Part shown: piece by piece, positions 23,949 to 31,527 of the stretch
How the letters are laid out: every line of letters starts with the position of its first letter
How positions within the stretch are numbered: the stretch's first letter is position 1
NCBI GenBank assembly: GCA_019310425.1
Contig: JAFDEI010000179.1
Span: 1 to 39,237, forward strand
DNA length: 39,237 nucleotides
Direction: 5' to 3'
Source: Deltaproteobacteria bacterium
GTDB taxonomy: Bacteria; Myxococcota_A; UBA9160; SMWR01
Notes under the pieces: generated by a model
Seen by the model: the letters and a program-made list of their open reading frames with translations, nothing else
What the model was told of the DNA's origin: nothing
The model's database searches: none
Position numbers and translations under genes: made by a program

Positions 23949-26900
23949 ACCGTTCTCCTCTTCTCGTTCTTGCGACCCAGGACCCATCCGACGAAGAAGA
24001 GGAATTCGATTCCCGTCAGACCGCAGGCCGGAACGCCACTGAGGCTGCCGCCGAAACCACCGGCGAAGCCGATTCCGCCGCCGCCCATCGCCATCGGCTT
24101 GTCGCGATAAAATCGCGACTCCGGGGCCCCTTTCGCAAAACCAGCCGGGTCGGGATCTATTTCTACCGTTGGTCCCGCAGGTATTCCATCGAAGACCCCG
24201 ACAGATCTGCTGAAGCTGTAGATTGAGATTGCCGCACCTACGATGCCCAGGCCAATACCCAGGGGGGCTGTCACTGAAATCAGAAATACTAAAGCAAGGG
24301 TCATTCCCATCGCACTGACACCAACGTCTAGTGCAACTACCACGTCACTCGTGCGACCATCCGGATCCCAGAACCAGATCGGATTTCCCAGTGTGTAGGT
24401 GTACTGGTTCAGCAGGTTGAATACGGGATCCGGCGAGACGAACCTCCCGACCAGTGGGTCGTACATCCGCGCACCCAGCAGCATGAACGGACCGATCTCA
24501 CTTCTGCCCACGAAACGGGCGGCGTCGCTCCCATCCCCGATCACGGCATTCACGCCGTAAGGGGAGTACTCGTAGAGCGTGACGAACGTTCCGCTCTCGT
24601 CCGACACGAAGCTCACGTTGCCGCGGAAGTCGAAGTGGCGGTAACGCCGGGCTCCGCCGAAGCCGAGCACCACTTCCCCGAGATCGAGCGCGACCAGGAA
24701 TCCGTCGCCGTCCACCTCGATGCGACCGCCCCAGCGGGACCAATCCCGAACCGCAGCCGGGATGACACTGGTGTCGGTGACTCGCAGCGGCTGACCTTGC
24801 ATGTCCCACTCGGCTTCGTAGGCGTCGTACGATGCCATCTGTCCGGCGGCCGTCCACTCGATGGGAAGGCCGTTTCGCGCGATGGCGAATCCGGCGGCGT
24901 CGTAGGTGTAGGCCAGGGGCGTACCCCCGACCGTCGCTGCGAGCAGGCGGTTCCCCTCTGGATTGTATCCATAGGTGTCACCATCTGCGTCGTCTATTTG
25001 ATTACTCAGGCCATCATACACATAAGATTGTGAGTCCGCCATGCCATTGTCCCAGGTCAGGACTCTCTTGCCGACTTCCGAGCCCGCGTCTGCCGGGTCC
25101 GTTCCGGGACCGACCGTGAAGACGGCTTCGACGTCGCCGAGCCCCGGAATGCTGGTGGTGGCGGCGATCTCCCAGTTTACAGGAGTCGCCGTCAGTCCGG
25201 AGGAGAGGATTGTGCTTTCGATGACCTCCAGGTCTTCGTTCGTTGTGGTCGCGCCGTCCCTCAGGCCGAACACGGGCTCGTAGGTGAAGCACCGTTCGAG
25301 TCCGTTGCCGGTTTCGATGCAATCGAGTTGACCATTTTGAAACGTCCGGTCGATGACGAGCTGTCCATCGTCGTAGACGCGTGTCTCCCGGTTGGCCAGG
25401 TCGTACTCGTGCTCCACCACCTTCACGACCGTCGCGTCGGACTGCCGATACGTCTCCTTCACGAGCCTGGAGCGAAAGTCGAACTCGTACGCGATCGTCT
25501 CGCCGCCGGCGTACTGGATCATCGTGGGCAGACCCGTCACGGCGCTATGCGTACGGATCTCCGTGCCACGTTCGCTGTCGTCGATCTGCGCCAGGTCGCC
25601 ATTCGAGTAGGTGAAGAGGATCTCCCCTTCCAGAACGCCATCTCGGTAGACCCGATGCTCGGTGATGCGGCCCCGCTGGTCGCGCAGCCACTCCCGGCTC
25701 ATACCGTTGGGGAGCGCTTCTCCCGTTCTTCCGCGGGCGTCATGCGTGTAGGTCGTCGACTGCCAGACGCCGTCGACCATTTCCTCCCGCTGCACGACCT
25801 GGCCCAGCGTGTTGTAACTGAAGCGGTGGTCCGGCCCCACACCGAGGCCGAGCGGGGGACGGTCGATGGACAGGATCCGCCCGTCGCTTCCACGCGGCAC
25901 CAGGATCGTCGACTGTTGTCCGTCCGTATCCGCCACGGTCGCTTCGGTCGGATTGCGGTCGGCATCGAAAACCCGAGCCAGCATTCCCCCTATTTCGGGA
26001 AAGCTGCTGACGCTGCCTTTCGTGCGGTTTCCGGCTTCGTCGTATTCAGCTGTTCCGGTGCTCGGTCCGACGCTGGTTGTGGTGGCTTTCCCCAGAGGTC
26101 CGTAATTGTCATAGCTGCGAGTGATGCCACTGGGTCCCGTTACCGACGCCAGCCGCGTGAACCCCGCACCCGGGTGGTAGGCGTACTGGGTCTGCTCACC
26201 TTCACCGTTGGTGGCCGTCGCGAGGCGCCTGTAGTCGATCGGCGCATCCTCGGTGTACGTCCAGGCCCCAAGCGCTCCGAGGTCATCCTGCTTGGAGGCC
26301 ATGGCTCGGTTGTAGGGGAAGGGGCTGTTGGCGTCCGCGTAGGTGTGCACGACGACGTTCCCGGTGGGCTGCGTAATCGTCAGAATGTCACCGTTGGCAT
26401 CACGCGTGTACGATTCGGTGGCCCCGTTTGCGAGCGTGTGCGAGGACGGTCGCAGCGCCGCACCCGCGTACGTGAAAGATTCACTCTCAGCCACGGCTTC
26501 GTAGTCGATTCGGAGTACCCGCCGCTCAGCGTCGAAGTTGTACCGCTCGGTGTCGCCCGTGGGGTCGGTCAAGACGGTTTCGCCGGAATCCGCCGTCGCG
26601 CCGGCGTAGTAGTCGAAGCGGTATTGGAGGTTGCCTTCGCCCGCCTGCGCCACCTGGGTGGCGAACTGCAATCGAAGGTCTCCCAACGCGACCTTGCGAT
26701 AGTACTCGTATTCGATTCGTTCTCCCTCGGCGTTGACCATGGCCGTGAGGGGCCCGTTGGCACCGGAGTACTCGAGCCGGTGGCCCGGCGAGCCTTGCTC
26801 GACGTCGAGTCCGTCACGGGCCGTGACGAGTCTTCCACTGCCATCGTAGCTGTAGATCGCACCGCGGCCCGCTCGATCGAGAACCTCTACGATTCTTCCG

Positions 26901-27622
26901 GTTTCGTCGAGACTCAAGCTGAAGAGGTCCGTGTTGAAGCTGGACCACTGCCCGCGAACACCGCAGTCCTCCTGGCGAATCGCGATCTGAGCTGCTGCAG
27001 GGAGTTCTTCGTACAGGATCCGCGGGCATCGCTGGCCAACCCTGTGCTTCTCCGCGAGAACACCGCCTGCGAACTCGAAGGTGAGCCCGTCCTTGGCCCG
27101 GATGGTGTCGGCATCGACCTTGATCCAGACGCTCCCGGGGATGGCCGTTCCGTCGATCACGGCCGTGACGTCGTATTCGCTTCCCGTCGGGTCCACGAAG
27201 GTCGATCCATCGTAAGCCATGTCGATGACACCGAAGCGCCACTCGTTGGTGGCCGAGTTGTAGCTCGGTGAGACTTCTTCTTTCCCCAGCGCGGTATCCA
27301 GCGAGAGACCGTTCAGCAACACGAACAGGTTGCCTCCGGCGGTATTCACCAGCCCACCCGGGACCCGCCTGAGCAGAGGGTTCTGGTAGTCCCGCAGGCC
27401 GGCCTGAGGCTCGGGCGAGTCGGGATGTATGGCTTGGGCGAGGCTCCCGTCACACCCGGTGAGCAGCTGGAAGCACAGCAACAGGACCAGAGCGGCTCGC
27501 GTCAGTGTCTGGGTGAAGTGCCAGGCATGGCGCAATCGAGTTGCGAACTTCTTGGGGCTTCTATCTCGTGTCGATGTGAAGGCGCCGTTGGCGATGTGTG
27601 GTCCGTGAGTCGCGAGATTCAT
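23945..27622 (-). CDS. Rhs/YD-repeat lipoprotein with hydrophobic tip and sorting-signal-like tail
   Basis: A 1225-residue protein. The N-terminus is a lipoprotein signal with a long basic n-region and lipobox LLTGC (Cys57). The body is built of Rhs/YD repeats (YSYDGSGRLV, YTYDAAGFAIARNG, YTHDARGR and others) and ends in the Rhs core signature: a fragment with YEYSPYG, then GARMYDPLVGRFVSPDP, NQYTYTLGNP and DPDG. The about 110 residues after the core contain two adjacent hydrophobic helices and a Gly-rich stretch. They finish with VPACGLTGIE, a hydrophobic run and RKNEKRR, the three-part layout of C-terminal sorting signals. Rhs proteins form shells or filaments on the cell surface, and many carry a toxin tip. 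No toxin fold is recognisable here. It follows the PEP-CTERM gene with a 62-nt overlap. Confidence 0.85.
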   Translation of the reverse strand: MNLATHGPHIANGAFTSTRDRSPKKFATRLRHAWHFTQTLTRAALVLLLCFQLLTGCDGSLAQAIHPDSPEPQAGLRDYQNPLLRRVPGGLVNTAGGNLFVLLNGLSLDTALGKEEVSPSYNSATNEWRFGVIDMAYDGSTFVDPTGSEYDVTAVIDGTAIPGSVWIKVDADTIRAKDGLTFEFAGGVLAEKHRVGQRCPRILYEELPAAAQIAIRQEDCGVRGQWSSFNTDLFSLSLDETGRIVEVLDRAGRGAIYSYDGSGRLVTARDGLDVEQGSPGHRLEYSGANGPLTAMVNAEGERIEYEYYRKVALGDLRLQFATQVAQAGEGNLQYRFDYYAGATADSGETVLTDPTGDTERYNFDAERRVLRIDYEAVAESESFTYAGAALRPSSHTLANGATESYTRDANGDILTITQPTGNVVVHTYADANSPFPYNRAMASKQDDLGALGAWTYTEDAPIDYRRLATATNGEGEQTQYAYHPGAGFTRLASVTGPSGITRSYDNYGPLGKATTTSVGPSTGTAEYDEAGNRTKGSVSSFPEIGGMLARVFDADRNPTEATVADTDGQQSTILVPRGSDGRILSIDRPPLGLGVGPDHRFSYNTLGQVVQREEMVDGVWQSTTYTHDARGRTGEALPNGMSREWLRDQRGRITEHRVYRDGVLEGEILFTYSNGDLAQIDDSERGTEIRTHSAVTGLPTMIQYAGGETIAYEFDFRSRLVKETYRQSDATVVKVVEHEYDLANRETRVYDDGQLVIDRTFQNGQLDCIETGNGLERCFTYEPVFGLRDGATTTNEDLEVIESTILSSGLTATPVNWEIAATTSIPGLGDVEAVFTVGPGTDPADAGSEVGKRVLTWDNGMADSQSYVYDGLSNQIDDADGDTYGYNPEGNRLLAATVGGTPLAYTYDAAGFAIARNGLPIEWTAAGQMASYDAYEAEWDMQGQPLRVTDTSVIPAAVRDWSRWGGRIEVDGDGFLVALDLGEVVLGFGGARRYRHFDFRGNVSFVSDESGTFVTLYEYSPYGVNAVIGDGSDAARFVGRSEIGPFMLLGARMYDPLVGRFVSPDPVFNLLNQYTYTLGNPIWFWDPDGRTSDVVVALDVGVSAMGMTLALVFLISVTAPLGIGLGIVGAAISIYSFSRSVGVFDGIPAGPTVEIDPDPAGFAKGAPESRFYRDKPMAMGGGGIGFAGGFGGSLSGVPACGLTGIEFLFFVGWVLGRKNEKRRTV

Positions 27623-28472
27623 GGAGTTTCCCCTGCATTCTTGTTCGGGACCGCACAGTGGTGGATCGATGGATACAGATCAGGCCGGTAATCCCAGCCG
27701 CAATCAGCAGTAAGAACCCGGGTTCGGGCACGAAACGGAGGGTCAGAGATGCGAACCCCGGCAAGTACATTCCAGAGTTGCTTCGCACGACCAGCGGGGT
27801 GACGAGCTGCAGGGCCCCGTTTGTTTTGGCTGCCGACGATGAGTGCGAAGCGGGCCCGTGGATCCAGCCGGATCGGGTCCAGGCCGCGGTACCGCCATTC
27901 GCGGTGTGCACGAGCAGGGTGGTGGAATAGACCGTCCAGGGAGCCGCTTCGAGCGAAATGCGAACATCCCCGGAGCCGCCGGCCGTCATCGTGCCGCCAA
28001 CGCCAACGGCTTGGATCCCCGAATATCGACTGAGTGGAATCCTGCTTCCGCTCAGGCAGCGGGGAAAGAGCATGCACATACGGAGACTGCCACGAACCGG
28101 AATCGTGTTTCGGCTGAGTTGGGCCTCCGGCCAGGGTTCTACCGGCCAGAAGGGGCCCAGTGTCCCGGTTCCGAGTTGTGGTGAGATGCGAAGGCTTCGA
28201 AGGGTGACCGAGACGTACGGGTCGGTGATCGGAATCGTGTCACTGCCTGTGATGCCGCCGGCGATGCGAAGGCTCTGGAGTTGAGCGCCTCCGCTCGAGC
28301 TGTTGATCGTGGCCACTCCGGAGCCGGCGAAGGCCATCGGCGAGTAGCTGCCGAGATCGAGCAGCAGCGTTCCCTCCCAGCGCATCTTCTCGGCTGAGGC
28401 AGGGGATGCTGACAGTGCAAGGAGCAGCAGGCTGAGGATCAGGTGAGCAAAGTCTACTTGGAGTCCCGGCAT
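27561..28472 (-). CDS. PEP-CTERM sorted exported protein
   Basis: A 303-residue protein. The ATG at 28472 (or a GTG at 28481) gives a Sec signal peptide ending in ASPASA. A Ser/Gly/Thr-rich beta-type domain follows. Near the C-terminus is Val-Pro-Glu-Pro, then FLLLIAAGITGLICI and a basic stretch: the PEP-CTERM signal recognised by exosortase in Gram-negative biofilm and exopolysaccharide producers. Unusually, about 35 further Arg-rich residues follow the helix, where most family members stop after a few. They overlap the start of the Rhs gene. The protein should be exported and processed at the envelope. No exosortase gene is in this window. Confidence 0.82.
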   Translation of the reverse strand: MPGLQVDFAHLILSLLLLALSASPASAEKMRWEGTLLLDLGSYSPMAFAGSGVATINSSSGGAQLQSLRIAGGITGSDTIPITDPYVSVTLRSLRISPQLGTGTLGPFWPVEPWPEAQLSRNTIPVRGSLRMCMLFPRCLSGSRIPLSRYSGIQAVGVGGTMTAGGSGDVRISLEAAPWTVYSTTLLVHTANGGTAAWTRSGWIHGPASHSSSAAKTNGALQLVTPLVVRSNSGMYLPGFASLTLRFVPEPGFLLLIAAGITGLICIHRSTTVRSRTRMQGKLHESRDSRTTHRQRRLHIDTR

Positions 28473-28479
28473 GATTTTC

Positions 28480-28485
28480 ACCGTA
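28480..28485 (-). promoter_or_regulatory. Putative -10 box (TACGGT) for the PEP-CTERM gene
   Basis: TACGGT on the minus strand lies 7 nt before the ATG at 28472, the same arrangement as other leading genes here. Confidence 0.3.
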
Positions 28486-28607
28486 CTGGGTGAGCCGGGG
28501 GGCTTCCATCAAGACTCGATCAAAGTTCAGCTGGGAGTGGCGCGGAGGGTTCGCTCATTTCGAACGAACACGCCGTGGCGTTGGTGCGCGCCTGAGTGCC
28601 CGACGGC

Positions 28608-31160
28608 TCAGATGTGGAAGCGAGCCACCTCTTCGCGGAGTTCGTCGGATTTCTCCTGAAGGACGCTCATCGCATCTTGGAGTCGTTGCACCGACTGCTT
28701 GTTCGACTCGGTGCTGAGGTTTACCTGGTCGAGAACTTCGACCGCCTGACTGCAGGAGCTGCTCTGCTGCTTCAGGTTCTTGTTGATCTTGCCCACGGAC
28801 TGATGGATCGATTCCATGTTCCGGCTGATTGCCGTGGTGCTCTGGACCTGCTCATCGGTGGAGCGCCGCAGCTGCTTCGCGGTTTCACCACTCGAGCCGG
28901 CACCCTGTTGGAGTAGTGCGGTGCTGCGCTCCTGCTCACCAATCGCGTTTCGAATCTGGCCGGTTCCGATTTGCACGTTCTCCATCAGGTCTGCGACGTA
29001 GGAGACCGCCTTCGCCTGGTCCTTCATCGTTTCGACGATGGCATCGATCTGCTCGCCGCTCTTGCTCGCCGCGTGTGTGATTTCTCCGAGCGACGTGCCT
29101 GCCTCGCCTGCGAGCAGCACGCCACGATCGACGGTCTCGACGCTGTTTTCGATGGCTTTCCTGGTTTCCTGCGTCTGCTCCTGCACCGATCGGATCACAT
29201 GTGCGACGCCCTTGGTGCTTTCGGAAACTCGTGCGGCGAGCCGCTTCACCTGTTCTGCAACGACGGCGAAGCTTCGGCCGTGTTCGCCCGCCTGGGCTGC
29301 GATGATTGCTGCATTGAGAGCCAGGAGTCCGGTTTCGTCCGCGACGTCGTCGATCACGCCGATCACGGCACCGATTTCCTTGGTGTTGTCGGCGAGGCTT
29401 CCGATCACCTGGTTGGCGTTTGCCGTTGCGGTGTGGATTGCGGTCATCGCTTCGATGGTCTCGGACACATGGCTTCGGCCTTGCTCGGACAGCTGGCTCA
29501 TCAGCGCGGCGAGGCGCGAAATTTCGTCGGTGTTTTTCGCCACCTCGTCGTTGCCTGCGGCGGCCTGGTCCATGCTGGTCGAAACTTCGTCGGCAGATGC
29601 CACCAGCGAATCGGAGCTCTCTGCGACCTGGGCAATGCTACGCAACATTTCCTCAGAAGTGCCCGCTACCTGGTCGACGTTCGCGGCGAGTTCACTCGCG
29701 CCCTGGCTGAGCTGGTCGCTGGTCGCTGCTATTTCCATCACTGAACTCGAGGCTTGATCGAGTACCTGCTCGAGTTGGTCAGCGGAGCTGGCGATGTCAC
29801 GGACCTGCTCGTCGATGCTGCCCATTGATTCGGTTGCTTCAGCGATGCCGTAGACCTGGAGTTGTGTGACTTCGGCGACATCGTGGCTTGCGCTCGCGAT
29901 TTCGCTGGAAGCCTCCCGCATGCGATCGGCGGCGCCGTTTACGCGCTCCATGGTGATCCGCAGCGATGAGGTCATCGTCTCGAAGCTGTGCGCGAGTTCC
30001 CCGAGTTCATCTTCGCTTTCGAAGATCGCGCCCGGCCGGAGGTCACCGTCTGCGATGCGGGCCGCGCCAACCCGCAGGATTTCGGTCGCGTCGCCGACTT
30101 CGCGCGCCATCAAGTAGGCGACTCCCACCGCAATGAGCGACGAGAAGAACAGCAACAACGCGAAAGCCCCGCCTCCAGCACTGTGGCTCTGGGATCCCTC
30201 GGGCGCGATCGCGACGAGGAGGCCAGTGGAATCGGGCAGCGGCCGCCAGGAGAAGCTGCGGGGGGTGTCGAAGCCCGAGCTGTCGCCCGATGTGTCTGGT
30301 TGATCGAAGAGGTGGACGCGATTCGAGTCGCTCAATGCTTCCGGGTTTCCAGCGATCAACCGTCGCGTCGAGGCATCGAGCAGAATTAGCTCCACGGGCT
30401 GCCCCAACGCGCGTAGCTCGGCCGCGGCGTCCGTGTAGGAGAACTCCGGCCGTAGTATCAGGGCCGCAAGGACCCGCTGCTGCAACTGCAGGGTCTGGCT
30501 CTCGACTGCGCGTTCACTGCGTACCTGCGAGAGCAAGGATGCGAACACCGCGGTTACCACGATCACACTGGTAGTAGCCGCCATCAGCTTGGTGCGCAGG
30601 GAGACGCGGCGGATCAAGGGCGCACGGAGTTGGGGTGCGCCGATCTCCGCGGCGAGTGCCGCCCGCGCTGGGGCGAGAAAGCGTTTGACGGTGAGGTAGT
30701 AGTAGATGTCGGTGATGAATGCTGCGGAGATCGTCGCGCACAGGATGACGAGCGCTGACCGCAGTGTGAAGTCGTCGTACCGCAGCCACATCGCGCCGCC
30801 GACTGCGGCTCCGCCGAGCCCCCACCACATCAAACCCCAGACGAACCAATATCGGGGAAAATCGGCGATGGCGGCAAAGCCGCGCTGGAGTTGAGCCGGG
30901 TGAGGGCTTCCCGCTGCGAGCTGGTCGAGGCAGCGCTGGATTCGCCGAAGCACACGGCGATGCACGAGATTCATTGCGGGAAAGATCAACACGAACACGC
31001 CCGCGACGATCTGGAAGAATCCCTGCCACTGTTGGGTGGTCAGTCGCAGCAGGCCGAAGAGATACAGGCTGATGACGACACACGCGAGCGCCGCGTAGAT
31101 CCCCGTATAGGCGAGGATTCGCTGGATGAAGCTGCGGCCGGTGGGGAGTGATGTGGACAT
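28608..31160 (-). CDS. Methyl-accepting chemotaxis protein with multi-helix membrane sensor
   Basis: An 850-residue chemoreceptor. Five hydrophobic helices lie between residues 13 and 235, then an extracytoplasmic segment of about 100 residues, a sixth helix (ALLLFFSSLIAVGVAYLMA), a HAMP domain (VGAARIADGDL to LAHSFETM) and a long coiled coil. The signalling hairpin is VADETGLLALNAAIIAAQAGEHGRSFAVVAEQVKRLA, present in full but written here only as its key parts: LLALNAAI, AAQAGEHGR, FAVVAEQV. At the tip the usual AAIEAARAGE reads AAIIAAQAGE. It should relay a signal to CheA/CheW. It begins 6 nt after the end of the TgpA C-terminal frame and is the last gene of that minus-strand group. There is no CheR/CheB pentapeptide at the C-terminus. 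Confidence 0.92.
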   Translation of the reverse strand: MSTSLPTGRSFIQRILAYTGIYAALACVVISLYLFGLLRLTTQQWQGFFQIVAGVFVLIFPAMNLVHRRVLRRIQRCLDQLAAGSPHPAQLQRGFAAIADFPRYWFVWGLMWWGLGGAAVGGAMWLRYDDFTLRSALVILCATISAAFITDIYYYLTVKRFLAPARAALAAEIGAPQLRAPLIRRVSLRTKLMAATTSVIVVTAVFASLLSQVRSERAVESQTLQLQQRVLAALILRPEFSYTDAAAELRALGQPVELILLDASTRRLIAGNPEALSDSNRVHLFDQPDTSGDSSGFDTPRSFSWRPLPDSTGLLVAIAPEGSQSHSAGGGAFALLLFFSSLIAVGVAYLMAREVGDATEILRVGAARIADGDLRPGAIFESEDELGELAHSFETMTSSLRITMERVNGAADRMREASSEIASASHDVAEVTQLQVYGIAEATESMGSIDEQVRDIASSADQLEQVLDQASSSVMEIAATSDQLSQGASELAANVDQVAGTSEEMLRSIAQVAESSDSLVASADEVSTSMDQAAAGNDEVAKNTDEISRLAALMSQLSEQGRSHVSETIEAMTAIHTATANANQVIGSLADNTKEIGAVIGVIDDVADETGLLALNAAIIAAQAGEHGRSFAVVAEQVKRLAARVSESTKGVAHVIRSVQEQTQETRKAIENSVETVDRGVLLAGEAGTSLGEITHAASKSGEQIDAIVETMKDQAKAVSYVADLMENVQIGTGQIRNAIGEQERSTALLQQGAGSSGETAKQLRRSTDEQVQSTTAISRNMESIHQSVGKINKNLKQQSSSCSQAVEVLDQVNLSTESNKQSVQRLQDAMSVLQEKSDELREEVARFHI

Positions 31161-31166
31161 TCCTGC

Positions 31167-31514
31167 TTATCGGATTATTGGTGACCGGTCTTGATGGGTC
31201 CGGCTTGGACGCCGGGTTGCGTGTGCGAGGCCTTTGCGGAGCCCGTCGAGGTGATTGCCGACGGCGGGGCTGGGGAAGCCGCCGAAGCGCTCGCCGAGAT
31301 AGCTTTCCGTGATCGCCTCGAACGCCGGCCCGGCGGCGGGGTAGGCCGCGCGAACTGCAGCCACGAAGTCGCGTGCGGTTGCTGTTGGTGCGCGCCTGAG
31401 ACCGTGTCGCGCAAGCAGTTCGAGGCCGTCCGAATACGCGATCGGCAGGCCTTTGCGGTGCGTCTTCGGTCGCAACCACCACACTGCAGCGATGGCACCC
31501 GCGAAGCACAGCAC
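31167..31514 (-). CDS. C-terminal part of TgpA-like transglutaminase (TM helix and DUF4129-like tail)
   Basis: This frame is open from about 31562 and reads ARDALGSTPWREGTVLVLC, then a membrane helix (FAGAIAAVWWL), then a helical domain with LELLARHGLRRAPTATARDF and FEAITESYLGERFGG. That is the DUF4129-like end expected of TgpA proteins. It is one base out of frame with the main TgpA body, which ends prematurely at 31528. The GTG at 31514 is a possible but probably unnatural start. Skipping one G near 31563 joins the parts. Confidence 0.7.
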   Translation of the reverse strand: MLCFAGAIAAVWWLRPKTHRKGLPIAYSDGLELLARHGLRRAPTATARDFVAAVRAAYPAAGPAFEAITESYLGERFGGFPSPAVGNHLDGLRKGLAHATRRPSRTHQDRSPIIR

Positions 31515-31527
31515 GAGAACGGTGCCT

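Noticed and set aside
25328-27271. 647-codon plus-strand frame antisense to the Rhs core
   Set aside because: The Rhs frame shows clear YD repeats; the antisense frame is a codon-periodicity artefact with no recognisable motif or ribosome site.
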